Of a stretch of 64,000 nucleotides of DNA, positions 44,823 to 53,256 are shown piece by piece. The notes beneath the pieces were generated by a model that was not told where the DNA came from, did not search any database, and saw only the letters and a program-made list of their open reading frames with translations. The DNA is from Candidatus Peribacteria bacterium (GTDB lineage Bacteria; Patescibacteriota; Gracilibacteria; UBA1369; 2-02-FULL-48-14), in the NCBI GenBank assembly GCA_943357175.1, contig CALRGE010000003.1, positions 1 to 64,000 of the forward strand, given 5' to 3'. The translations under genes and the position numbers were made by a program. Positions within the stretch are counted from its first letter, which is position 1; every line of letters starts with the position of its first letter.

Positions 44823-45740
44823 ATGGAATTTTTAAGCAAAAATAAGACATTAGATCAGGCAATTTTAGCAACTTTGTCATATTTTGATATTTTCAAAATA
44901 CCACTTTCTAAATCTGAAATTATAGAAAATTTACTTTTTTTGAAGTCTGATGAAAAGACCGCAGAAAAAGAACTAATAAAGATAAAAAATGAAAATAATT
45001 ATTACTCATTAGATCTTAAAAAATCTGATTACGAAGAAAAATTCGAGAGATCAAAAGAATACTGGAAGAAAGTTGATAGATTCAGATTTTTATTTTCACT
45101 TTGCCCATTCGTAAAATTAGTTTGCGTTTGCAATAGTCTTTGCATAAATGATACAGATGAAAACAGCGATATAGATCTGTTAATTGTCACAAAAAAAGAT
45201 AAGATTTTCTTGGCACGAGTATTTATAACAATTTTAACTTCAATTTTTGGCGTTAGAAGACACGGACTGAAAATTAGAAAAAGATTTTGTTTGAGCTTTT
45301 TTGTAAGTGAATCAAATTTGGACTTCTCAAAAATTGCAATAAAACCTTACGACATCTACTTAGCCTTCTGGATAAAAACTCTAGAACCAATTGCAGGAGA
45401 TTACAAAATCTACGAGAAACTCATCTCTGAGAACAGTAGATTTTTAAGTGAATATTTCGGAAATCCAATTTCAGTAAAAAAAGATCATTTCAAAAAAAGG
45501 AACACTATTCAAAATTGCACAAAAAAACTATTTGAAAAAGTATTTTCACCAAAATTCATAAACTCAAAATGCAGAGAAATTCAGTTAAATCGTGCAAGAA
45601 GTAAAATGGAAACATTATCAAATCAAAGTGGCACAATCATCAACGATGAAATGTTAAAATTTCACGACAACGACATGCGAGAAAAAATTCGCAATAAATG
45701 GGAAGAAAGACTAAGTCTTATCGTGAAACCTACTCTTTAA
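44823..45740 (+). CDS. Nucleotidyltransferase-like protein
   Basis: 305 residues. The N-terminal 75 residues look like a winged-helix domain (ATLSYFDIFKIPLSKSEII). Then VCNSLCINDTDENSDIDLLIV holds the G/S-x(n)-D-x-D pattern of the polymerase-beta nucleotidyltransferase fold (acidic pair in SDIDLL). The C-terminal half is helical and basic. The substrate is unknown; such proteins may modify tRNA, nucleotides or antibiotics, or act as toxins. The 3' end overlaps convergent der by 30 bases. Confidence 0.65.
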   Translation: MEFLSKNKTLDQAILATLSYFDIFKIPLSKSEIIENLLFLKSDEKTAEKELIKIKNENNYYSLDLKKSDYEEKFERSKEYWKKVDRFRFLFSLCPFVKLVCVCNSLCINDTDENSDIDLLIVTKKDKIFLARVFITILTSIFGVRRHGLKIRKRFCLSFFVSESNLDFSKIAIKPYDIYLAFWIKTLEPIAGDYKIYEKLISENSRFLSEYFGNPISVKKDHFKKRNTIQNCTKKLFEKVFSPKFINSKCREIQLNRARSKMETLSNQSGTIINDEMLKFHDNDMREKIRNKWEERLSLIVKPTL

Positions 45741-47075
45741 TGATTCACCTGCCTTCCTGAAAAGCAATTTCAATGAAGTTCCTGTAAATCCAAAATGTTC
45801 TCGTAGAGAGTTTTCCAAATATCTTGAATATGAGAAATGCATAATTTCTGGCCATTTACAGTGGAACAAGAATACCGGAGGATTCCTATCAACCTGCTCA
45901 ACACTCAAAATTTCAAATTTACGTTTTCCACGAGTCAAATTGCCTGGATGCTTTTTCAAAGCAGCATCAAGCCAAACACTCAAATCTTGTTTTGGTACTT
46001 CTTTATTTCTCTGTTCATCAATTTCAATTGCTAAATCTAATATTTTATATACGTTTTTCTTGTCTTTAGCAGATGTAAAGACAACCGGAGCCCATGGAAT
46101 ATACGCCATGTCTCTTTTTAAATAGAAAATAGTCTGATTTTCCTTAACTTCCCTTTCCTCGCCTTTCAAAGTATCAATTTTATTAACAACAAGAACCAAA
46201 CCTTTGTTTTGCTCTAGAATGAACTGACTAATATGACAATCTTGATTTGTAACTCCCTCCTCAAAATCAATCAACAAAATACAAATATCAGCCATTTCAA
46301 CCGCCTGCAGCGATCGTAAAGAACTGAATTTCTCTATTCCTGCCTCAATATCACCTCGCCTTCTCAAACCTGCCGTATCAATCAAAACGAAATCCTTTTT
46401 ATCATATTTAAAAGGGATTTCAGTTGAATCTCTTGTTGTACCTGGAATTTCTGAGGTAACAACTTCATTTTTTCCTAATATCGCATTTACCATTGTCGAT
46501 TTACCAACATTTGGACGGCCGACAAAGGCAATTTTGATCCCCTTTACATCATCTTCATTCAAATCTTTCTCAAATTTCAATGCAGTTAACTTTTCCTCAA
46601 TTTTCGATTCAAGATCACCAATACCCATTGAGTGGATTGCAGAAACCGGAAGTGGTTCGCCAAAACCAAGCTGGAACATGTTGAATCTTTGCTCTTCGTA
46701 ACTTGGATTATCACATTTATTTGCAACCAAAATCACTGGTTTCTTTGATTTTCTCAGTAACATTGCAGCATGAAAATCATCAGAAGTTAAATCAACTCTT
46801 ATATCTACAACAAACAAAATCACATCCGCATCATCAATTGCAACTTTGGATTGCTCCTGAACATTCTCTTCAATATCATTTCCGGTTTCAGTTTCAAGTC
46901 CACCAGTATCAACTAAAATCACCTTAAAACCGTTCATATCAAGCTTCCCATAAAGTCGATCTCTAGTTGTTCCAGGAATTTCAGACTCAATTGCATGACG
47001 TTTACCCAAAAACTTATTGAAAATTGTTGATTTTCCAACGTTTGGACGACCGACAATTGCAACTAGTGCAGACAT
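45711..47075 (-). CDS. der: Ribosome-assembly GTPase Der (EngA)
   Basis: 454 residues. It has the two tandem G domains unique to Der: each has GRPNVGKST (residues 8-16 and near 186-194) and PGTTRD, with DTGGLET and DTAGLRRRGD as G3 and ANKCD and VNKID as G4. The C-terminal KH-like domain ends in GTSLKLLFR. It acts in 50S subunit assembly. Confidence 0.97.
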   Translation of the reverse strand: MSALVAIVGRPNVGKSTIFNKFLGKRHAIESEIPGTTRDRLYGKLDMNGFKVILVDTGGLETETGNDIEENVQEQSKVAIDDADVILFVVDIRVDLTSDDFHAAMLLRKSKKPVILVANKCDNPSYEEQRFNMFQLGFGEPLPVSAIHSMGIGDLESKIEEKLTALKFEKDLNEDDVKGIKIAFVGRPNVGKSTMVNAILGKNEVVTSEIPGTTRDSTEIPFKYDKKDFVLIDTAGLRRRGDIEAGIEKFSSLRSLQAVEMADICILLIDFEEGVTNQDCHISQFILEQNKGLVLVVNKIDTLKGEEREVKENQTIFYLKRDMAYIPWAPVVFTSAKDKKNVYKILDLAIEIDEQRNKEVPKQDLSVWLDAALKKHPGNLTRGKRKFEILSVEQVDRNPPVFLFHCKWPEIMHFSYSRYLENSLREHFGFTGTSLKLLFRKAGESLKSRFHDKT

Positions 47076-47084
47076 AGGTATAAG
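47057..47084 (+). promoter_or_regulatory. Possible yggS promoter
   Basis: TTGCAA (47057-47062), a 16-base spacer and TATAAG (47079-47084), 27 bases before the ATG at 47112, overlapping the start of divergent der. Confidence 0.4.
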
Positions 47085-47111
47085 ATAAGGAATAGCAAAG
47101 TAACAGATAAA

Positions 47112-47696
47112 ATGAAAAAACTCAAGCTAGTACTTGTAACTAAGAAGCGTCAACCTGAAGAAATTCAGAAAATTATACAAAAATATAATATAAAAAGAAT
47201 AGCCGAAAACAGATTAGAAGAGGCTATGAGCAAATTTCATTTGCTGCCAAATTTAGAAAAACATTACATCGGTAAACTTCAAACAAGAAAAATCAAAAAA
47301 ATCTGCGAATTATTCGATGTAATTCAAACCGTTGAAAACATTGAACAAGCAGAAAAAATCAACTCTTTCGGTAAGAAAAAGATTATGGTTCAAGTAAATA
47401 TTGCAAATCTACCGCAAAGAAGTGGTGTACAAATTGAAGAAGCCAACTCACTAATTGAAGAAATCAAAAAACTAGAAAATCTTGAATTGATAGGAGTGAT
47501 GGGAATGGCGAGTCAAAATGAAGACCTAGCCAGAAAAGAATTCAAAATTCTAAAGTCATTTCAAGGCAATTTAGAGGAATGCTCGATGGGAATGTCAGAT
47601 GACTTTCAAATCGCAATAGAAGAAGGTTCAACAATGCTCAGACTCGGACGAATTTTATTCGAAGAAAACTTGCCCTCTGAGCTCAAGTATGAGTAA
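47112..47696 (+). CDS. yggS: YggS/PROSC-family PLP-homeostasis protein
   Basis: 194 residues, a single alanine-racemase-like barrel without the second domain. LVLVTKKRQPEEIQ holds the PLP lysine (usual form VSKTKP), AENRLEEAMSKF resembles GENRVQE, HYIGKLQTRKIKKI matches HFIGHLQTNK, and CSMGMSDDFQIAIEEGSTMLRLG is the conserved phosphate-binding end. It is shorter than most (about 230), reflecting trimmed loops. The role is in pyridoxal phosphate balance. Confidence 0.88.
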   Translation: MKKLKLVLVTKKRQPEEIQKIIQKYNIKRIAENRLEEAMSKFHLLPNLEKHYIGKLQTRKIKKICELFDVIQTVENIEQAEKINSFGKKKIMVQVNIANLPQRSGVQIEEANSLIEEIKKLENLELIGVMGMASQNEDLARKEFKILKSFQGNLEECSMGMSDDFQIAIEEGSTMLRLGRILFEENLPSELKYE

Positions 47697-47705
47697 ATAT
47701 CAATA

Positions 47706-48200
47706 ATGAAATTTCTCAAACACGCATTCCTCGCACTAACAATTTCAATACTGCTTTTGGGAAACACGGTTTTTGCTGCAGAAACGGATTATAAATCTAG
47801 CAATACAATACTTCCTTCAAATGACTTTGTTGAGGATTCCACTGAGCAGGAGTGCATAAAGAGTATAAAGGAATTAGGTGATGATGATCTAGAAGAATAC
47901 ATGAAAAATGGTGGTGCAGAAGCAAGAGATGGAATTATGGGTTGTGCCATCAAATCCGGCTACATAAAATTCTGGATGATTCCTTACTTTATAAAATACA
48001 TGCTTGAGTGGGTTATTAATTTGGCAGGTCTGATTTCAGTTTTGATGATATTAGTTGGCGCATACTTTTACATTTGGGGTGGAATTTCTGATGATAAAGA
48101 AAAAGGAAAAAAAGTAATTATGTATGCAATTGGCGGCCTAGTTCTAACTACAGTAGCTTGGTTCTTAGTTAACGTTATTTTACTTGCAATTACTGGTTGA
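47706..48200 (+). CDS. VirB2/TrbC-like pilin-type membrane protein
   Basis: 164 residues. A signal peptide with a cut near TVFAAE (about residue 25), an acidic outside segment with two Cys (QECIK, GCAIKSG), then two hydrophobic helices (about 100-125 and 137-161) separated by a short charged loop DDKEKGKK. The pattern I-x-x-W/Y-G-G...K...G-G-L-x-L-x-x-x-A-W fits the Mbov_0395/TrbC pilin-like family common in CPR. There are no other type IV secretion genes nearby. It may form a surface fibre or be an orphan. Confidence 0.6.
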   Translation: MKFLKHAFLALTISILLLGNTVFAAETDYKSSNTILPSNDFVEDSTEQECIKSIKELGDDDLEEYMKNGGAEARDGIMGCAIKSGYIKFWMIPYFIKYMLEWVINLAGLISVLMILVGAYFYIWGGISDDKEKGKKVIMYAIGGLVLTTVAWFLVNVILLAITG

Positions 48201-48201
48201 T

Positions 48202-49428
48202 ATGAAAAAAATGTTTGGATTTAATAAATTTTTAAAAAGTACTGGAGAAAATGTTGTTAAACTTAAACATAAAGTTGAAGAGCTTAAAAAGAAACAACAA
48301 GAGATTTATGAAAAATCGATACCAGAACCACACAAACCAAAACTTGAAAAACATGAGAGTATACTAATTGAATTTTCATTATTAAGTGTAACAAAAGCTA
48401 CACTTGTCGTAATCGGCTTGGTAATTTTGACTCAATTTCTAAGTGAAATTTCTGAAATTTTACTTATATTTTTTATTGCATATTTATTCTCAGCAGCCTT
48501 ACATCCAACTGTAAAAAGTTTGGAAAGATATAGAATACCAAAAGCCGTTTCTATTATCTTAATTTACATTCTTTTATTATTACTACTTGGTTTCTTTATC
48601 ACACAACTTGTTCCTTTAATCGCGATTCAAATCATTGAACTAGCAAGGAATTTAAGTCAAATTGTTAGTAGTATTGATACAACTGGCACTAATAGTGACA
48701 ATTTTATTGTCCAACAAATTAAGCCATTTATTGATAGTTTTGCTAAAGATATTAATAAAGATCTAATCATAAATGAAGCTAAACAATATTTAGAAAGTAT
48801 AGGAACTCAACTTCAATCATTTGCAGGCAATACCTTTGCTGTAATTAAAACTGTATTCCAAGGCCTACTAAATTTTGTTCTAGTATTGATTCTAACTTTC
48901 TTTTTAACAATCGAAGAGAAAGGTGTAAATAATTTTTTCATATCACTCTTCCCTTCAAAACACGGTCAATACATAATTGAAAAAATTGAAACGGTAAAAC
49001 AAAAAGTCGGATTCTGGTTAAGAGGAATAGTTACTATGATGGTAATAATGTTTAGTTTAACACTAACTGGACTATTAATTTTAGGCGTAGATTATGCATT
49101 AACATTAGCAATGATGATTGGTATTGCTGAACTCATTCCAGTTGTTGGTGTAATACTATCTTCAATTGCGGCAATTTTAGTAGCTTTCAATCAATCTCCA
49201 TGGCTTGGAGTATGGGTTTTGGGATTGTATATTCTTTTACAACAACTTGAAGGACATATAATTGTTCCACTAGTAATGCGTAAAGCTGTGGGTCTAAGTC
49301 CGATAGTAATTATACTATCAATGCTTGTGGGATTCACAACACTTGGAATTTTGGGAATGATTATTGCTATTCCTGTTGCAACATCACTTTCTATTTTCGT
49401 TATTGATTACACGGGTAAAGAAAAGTAG
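48202..49428 (+). CDS. AI-2E-family transporter-like membrane protein
   Basis: 408 residues from the ATG at 48202; an in-frame TTG at 48184 would start inside the upstream gene. A basic, coiled N-terminus (about 15-40) is followed by about eight membrane helices. PF01594 traits are LLIFFIAYLFSAALHPTVKSL, RIPKAVSIILIY, ELIPVVGVILSSIAAILVA, QQLEGHIIVPLVMRKAVGLSP and GILGMIIAIPVA. The family includes AI-2 exporters and Na+/H+ antiporters; the substrate here is not known. Its 3' end overlaps a convergent glycosyltransferase by 45 bases. Confidence 0.88.
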   Translation: MKKMFGFNKFLKSTGENVVKLKHKVEELKKKQQEIYEKSIPEPHKPKLEKHESILIEFSLLSVTKATLVVIGLVILTQFLSEISEILLIFFIAYLFSAALHPTVKSLERYRIPKAVSIILIYILLLLLLGFFITQLVPLIAIQIIELARNLSQIVSSIDTTGTNSDNFIVQQIKPFIDSFAKDINKDLIINEAKQYLESIGTQLQSFAGNTFAVIKTVFQGLLNFVLVLILTFFLTIEEKGVNNFFISLFPSKHGQYIIEKIETVKQKVGFWLRGIVTMMVIMFSLTLTGLLILGVDYALTLAMMIGIAELIPVVGVILSSIAAILVAFNQSPWLGVWVLGLYILLQQLEGHIIVPLVMRKAVGLSPIVIILSMLVGFTTLGILGMIIAIPVATSLSIFVIDYTGKEK

Positions 49429-50448
49429 CGCTCTTTTAGAAGCATTTTCCCAAGAATAATTACCTCTAGTTTTTGGAATTTCTCCATAACCCATACTAAC
49501 TTTTTTTACGGCCAAAATTAGTTCTTCTTGTGTTTTTACGAAGAAATTAGAAATGTATAGTTCCCTGTGAACAGAAATGTCAGATAAGATTACAGGAGAT
49601 TTTGCCTTAATTGCCTCCAAAACAGGTAGATCAAAGCCCTCATAATCACTTAAAGCCAATAAAGCTTTTCTATGCTTGAAAAGCCATGATTTTTCTTCTT
49701 CAGAAACTTCATTCAAAATGATTAAATTTGAATATTTTTTTTGTTTAAATATAGAGAATCTTTTATCATTTTTTTTATGACCAGCAATTACAAAATTTAA
49801 GTTAGGAAAAAATTTAGCAAGTTTATAAATCTTTTTTAAACCTTTACGTGGATCAGCAGGGGAAATTGAAAGAAAGAAATCTTTACTAATAATTTTTTTA
49901 GATTTTAGTGGTACTACTGTATTTTTAGAAATTCTAGCACCCTCAAAAGTGACCTCAAAAGGTGGAGCATCAAGTCCAAGTGACGAAGCTGTGCACAAAC
50001 TTGGTACAAGAACACCGGAGCAGAGTTTTTTTAATCTATTATAAGAGAAAAATTTATGCCAAATTCTAGCCTTTAATGACATTGAACCAGGAAATAACTC
50101 AGGAACGAAATCATGAATTGTCATTACAATCGGAATATCACATTTATAAAACGGTCTTCTATCAGGAATCCAAATTAAGTTCGGTTTTCTTTCGAAGTAA
50201 TAATCAGGCAATAATTGAAATGAGAAAATGGATTTTAAATTGAATACAAAATTTGAAATTGGTATGTATCTTACTGATGGGAAAATTTGATGAATCTTTT
50301 CAAATCTTTTTCCTGCCTGATAAAAAAGATCAAATTCAAAATCAGAATTTTTCATCATTTCAATGAGCATTTCTCTAGTATAGACCTTAACCCCACCTTC
50401 AAAATCTTCAAGTAGTGGACGAAGGTCTACTCCAATTTTTGGACGCAT
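49384..50448 (-). CDS. Family 4-type glycosyltransferase
   Basis: 354 residues, GT-B fold. The N-terminal IGVDLRPLLEDFEGGVKVYT, VMTIHDFVPELFPGSMS, SISPADPRKGLKKIYKLAK, and the C-terminal sugar-nucleotide motif LLALSDYEGFDLPVLEAIKAK. A mannosyl- or rhamnosyl-transferase role in surface glycan synthesis is likely. It overlaps the upstream membrane protein by 41 bases, unusually long for same-strand genes; both reading frames look genuine. Confidence 0.88.
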   Translation of the reverse strand: MRPKIGVDLRPLLEDFEGGVKVYTREMLIEMMKNSDFEFDLFYQAGKRFEKIHQIFPSVRYIPISNFVFNLKSIFSFQLLPDYYFERKPNLIWIPDRRPFYKCDIPIVMTIHDFVPELFPGSMSLKARIWHKFFSYNRLKKLCSGVLVPSLCTASSLGLDAPPFEVTFEGARISKNTVVPLKSKKIISKDFFLSISPADPRKGLKKIYKLAKFFPNLNFVIAGHKKNDKRFSIFKQKKYSNLIILNEVSEEEKSWLFKHRKALLALSDYEGFDLPVLEAIKAKSPVILSDISVHRELYISNFFVKTQEELILAVKKVSMGYGEIPKTRGNYSWENASKRALLFFTRVINNENRK

Positions 50449-50986
50449 ATTCTAAAATGAACAAACAAAAACCTGTAACTAAAGTTGTTAGCAAAACGAT
50501 TCCTAGTAAAATTCTAAAATCAGATCTTTCAGAATCAAGTTCTGAGTATCTAGATAACGCAATTAAATAACCAGCATTTGTTGCAGCATCGTATTCATTA
50601 ATCCTTGATTTTAACAAATTTAAAAATTCTTCAGCTGCTGACGCGTTAAATGAGCTCGGATCGCCGCTCAAATAAAAAATCAAATTTTGTTTTTCTTGTC
50701 TTAATCCGGAATAATCCAAATGATATTTAAGTTTTAAATCAATTTCTTTCGAAAATGAAGGTTCATTAACCCAGCCTAAAACTAAATCTGAAAAATGCTC
50801 GCTTGCACGCTGAATTTCATAAGATGAAGATTCATTTAGCAAAACTTTTTGATTTATACCAATTGTAAGAAAAAGAAGTCCTCGAGAATCAGGTTCTGGT
50901 AAATTATTTACATAAAATAACCCAGCAACAAAAGAAAATAAAACCGCACAAACCAGAATCCAAACGCTTAATTTCTTGATTTTCAT
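50408..50986 (-). CDS. Wzz-like two-helix membrane protein
   Basis: 192 residues. An N-terminal helix (about 8-27) and a C-terminal helix (about 159-179) flank an outside segment with a helical SYEIQRASEHFSDLVLGWV. This topology and its place between two glycosyltransferases resemble chain-length regulators, but the conserved Wzz Pro-rich motif is not clear. 4 bases after the upstream GT4 gene. Confidence 0.5.
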   Translation of the reverse strand: MKIKKLSVWILVCAVLFSFVAGLFYVNNLPEPDSRGLLFLTIGINQKVLLNESSSYEIQRASEHFSDLVLGWVNEPSFSKEIDLKLKYHLDYSGLRQEKQNLIFYLSGDPSSFNASAAEEFLNLLKSRINEYDAATNAGYLIALSRYSELDSERSDFRILLGIVLLTTLVTGFCLFILEYASKNWSRPSSTT

Positions 50987-50990
50987 GAGC

Positions 50991-52106
50991 TTAGACTAGC
51001 ATTTTCTTATGTTCTTTCCAAGCTTTCTCAATAAAATGTAATATCTCAACCCTAAATCTAGCAGGAGAAAACTTATTTACACTTTTTACTATTTCATCAG
51101 TATTCCATTCCATTTTTTCAAATTTTTCAATTGCCTTCTTCAAAGCCTCTTCATTTTGCTCATGAAAGAAAATACCTGAAATATTCTCCGTGACACTTTC
51201 CATTGCACCACCTTTAGCATATGCAATAACAGGTATCCCTGAGGCCATTGCTTCAAGTGGAACAATTCCAAAATCTTCAACTTGAGGGAAAATTAGTGCT
51301 TTAGCAGATGAATAAATATTTTTTAAATCTTCATCACTAACTTTTCCTAAAAATTCAATATTTTTCTTTGATTTATTTTTCAAATCTTTAAATTCAGGTC
51401 CATCACCCACAATTTTCAAAGGCAATTTTAATTCATTAAAAACTGAAATCAACAAATCAAACCTCTTATATGGAATCAATCTACCAACGCCCAAGTAATA
51501 ATTTTCACGTTTTTCAGCAGGTCTAAAAAAATCAAAATTAACAGGCGGATATATTACCTTACTATCTCTTTTATAATATTTTTTAATTCTCTTCGAAATG
51601 TATTTTGAATTAGAAATATAAGTATCTACCCTATCCGCAGCAACCCTATCCCATTGTCGAATTCTATGAAGAATTGGTGAATATAAAAATTTCAAAGGTA
51701 AAAAAAATTTGAAATTCTTCTGATAAGAATGCGATTGATCCCAAACATATCGCATCGGTGAATGACAATAAGAAATATGCAGAGTTCCAGGTTTTGTAAT
51801 TATTCCTTTCGAAGCCGAGTGTGAAGATGAAATAACAATATCATATTCAGAAAGATCAATTCTTTCAAAAACGATTGGCATAAATGGTAGATAAAGGCGA
51901 TGAAATCGCCTAGCAAATGGTAAATATTTCAACCATGACTCAACAACATTTCTATCTTTAAAAGCCGCACAATTTTTATCATCATAAAGAGAAGTATAAA
52001 TAGTAGCTTTTGGGAAAAGACGAGAAAGTTCAAAAACAACTCGCTCGGCGCCTGCAAAGACTGTGAGCCAATCACAAACAATAGCTATCTTTAAATCATC
52101 AAGCAT
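50991..52106 (-). CDS. Family 4 glycosyltransferase (mannosyltransferase-like)
   Basis: 371 residues. The GT-B N-terminal domain begins IAIVCDWLTVFAGAERVVFEL; HISYCHSPMRYVWDQSHSY is typical of GDP-mannose-type enzymes. The C-terminal half has GVGRLIPYKRFDLLI, VGDGPEFKDLK and the E-x7-E motif in EDFGIVPLEAMASGIPVIAY. It is the first of three glycan genes on the minus strand and follows the STAS gene by 11 bases. Confidence 0.92.
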   Translation of the reverse strand: MLDDLKIAIVCDWLTVFAGAERVVFELSRLFPKATIYTSLYDDKNCAAFKDRNVVESWLKYLPFARRFHRLYLPFMPIVFERIDLSEYDIVISSSHSASKGIITKPGTLHISYCHSPMRYVWDQSHSYQKNFKFFLPLKFLYSPILHRIRQWDRVAADRVDTYISNSKYISKRIKKYYKRDSKVIYPPVNFDFFRPAEKRENYYLGVGRLIPYKRFDLLISVFNELKLPLKIVGDGPEFKDLKNKSKKNIEFLGKVSDEDLKNIYSSAKALIFPQVEDFGIVPLEAMASGIPVIAYAKGGAMESVTENISGIFFHEQNEEALKKAIEKFEKMEWNTDEIVKSVNKFSPARFRVEILHFIEKAWKEHKKMLV

Positions 52107-52117
52107 GAATTTTTTTA

Positions 52118-52489
52118 CTACTGCATTATAGCCAACTTCGCCTCCTCAATACTAGGGAAAGCATTTATTAACTGAGTCAGACCAACAACCTGTAAAATAT
52201 CCAAAATATTTTCTCGAGCCATTGCAATAACAACCTTCCCTCCCATTGCAGAAATTTTACTATACCAATCAGTTAAATAACCAATTGATTTAGAATTCAT
52301 ATATTCAAGTGCAGAGAAATCAAAAATTATATTTAAACCTTGTGGACCTGCTTCAATGAGGGAATATATTTTTTTAGCCTCTTCATCAACATTTGACTCA
52401 TCAAGTTGTCCTACAATATGAACAATTTTCACAACTTTCCCACCTGGCATGTTCGCAACGTCTTCAAATGTAATTTGTACAGCTGTCAT
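52118..52489 (-). CDS. STAS-domain anti-anti-sigma-factor-like protein
   Basis: 123 residues. The fold matches SpoIIAA/RsbV: IVGQLDESNVDEEAKKIYSL, IIFDFSALEYMNSKSIGYL and GGKVVIAMARENILDILQVVGL. The canonical D-S-S-G phosphorylation site is N-S-K-S-I-G here, leaving S66 (or S68) as the likely phospho-acceptor. It lies 4 bases after an RsbW-like kinase gene, its probable partner. No sigma factor is adjacent. Confidence 0.82.
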   Translation of the reverse strand: MTAVQITFEDVANMPGGKVVKIVHIVGQLDESNVDEEAKKIYSLIEAGPQGLNIIFDFSALEYMNSKSIGYLTDWYSKISAMGGKVVIAMARENILDILQVVGLTQLINAFPSIEEAKLAIMQ

Positions 52490-52493
52490 AAAT

Positions 52494-53081
52494 TTATTTT
52501 AATACAATATGATTAGTAGTTCCAACAGAGGATACAGTGTCCTCTTCCTTTCGTAAATATTTCTTTATTTTAACTCTTATTCCTCCCCCATCAACATCTT
52601 CAAAAACCAGCTCATCAGTCCATTCAGCAATAATTTTTGGTAAACCTCTACCTCTAAAACCAAGGTATTGACCAGTCATCATTTGTTTTCTTGTTTTCAA
52701 AAGTTCAGTTAGTTGTGCAGCTGTCATTTTTTCCTTTGAGGTACCTGTATCTTCAACAGAAACTGCTAAAGAAATACCTTTTTCACTAAGAAATTTAATC
52801 TTAATATCTTTACCTGGTGCACTACCATGTTCAATTGCATTATTACATAGTTCATCCACAATTGCCTGGAAACGAAACGCCCATTTTTCAGAAAATCCAG
52901 TTAAATTCTGAGTCATATGCAGTGTAAAATCACGAATTCCAGAAATAAAATATGCCTGTGTTGGCAAAATAATTACAATTTCAATAGGTTTTTCAATAAT
53001 AAGTGCAGGATTAGCTAGAGTAGCTTGAGCCTGCTGAGGTGTTTGTTCTAACTGTGTTGTTATAGCTGTATCCATATTCAA
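52494..53081 (-). CDS. RsbW/SpoIIAB-like serine kinase (anti-sigma-type HATPase)
   Basis: 195 residues. GHKL ATPase fold: N box VDELCNNAIEHGSAPG, G1 box VEDTGTS, and G2-like YLGFRGRGLPKI. A Gln/Pro/Ala-rich N-terminus (about 1-27) precedes the domain. Kinases of this type bind or phosphorylate a STAS partner such as the next gene. The output could be a sigma factor or another target; none is present here. Start could be the second Met at 53075. Confidence 0.8.
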   Translation of the reverse strand: MNMDTAITTQLEQTPQQAQATLANPALIIEKPIEIVIILPTQAYFISGIRDFTLHMTQNLTGFSEKWAFRFQAIVDELCNNAIEHGSAPGKDIKIKFLSEKGISLAVSVEDTGTSKEKMTAAQLTELLKTRKQMMTGQYLGFRGRGLPKIIAEWTDELVFEDVDGGGIRVKIKKYLRKEEDTVSSVGTTNHIVLK

Positions 53082-53106
53082 AATTTATCACTAAATTCTA
53101 TCATCT

Positions 53107-53124
53107 TTTGACCTGAAAGTCAAA
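53107..53124. repeat. Inverted repeat in the rpsB leader
   Basis: TTTGAC (53107-53112), spacer CTGAAA, GTCAAA (53119-53124), just upstream of the -35. The ten bases TGACCTGAAA inside it recur at 53199-53208. A protein-binding site for rpsB-tsf control is possible. Confidence 0.5.
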
Positions 53125-53129
53125 TGAGC

Positions 53130-53157
53130 TTGCAGATTAAAAATAGATAAGTATAAT
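53130..53157 (+). promoter_or_regulatory. Promoter of the rpsB-tsf-ribBA-ribD run
   Basis: TTGCAG (53130-53135), a 16-base spacer and TATAAT (53152-53157). The leader of about 95 bases is the longest in this window, with a repeat and small hairpin (ACCTGAAAAGGT, 53201-53212). Confidence 0.6.
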
Positions 53158-53256
53158 TTCATTACTTTAATTTAGCTGTTTACTTGATTTTGCCATCCTG
53201 ACCTGAAAAGGTTTAAAGCAAAACGTGAAAGTACTCAGTATTTAACCCCAAGGATT

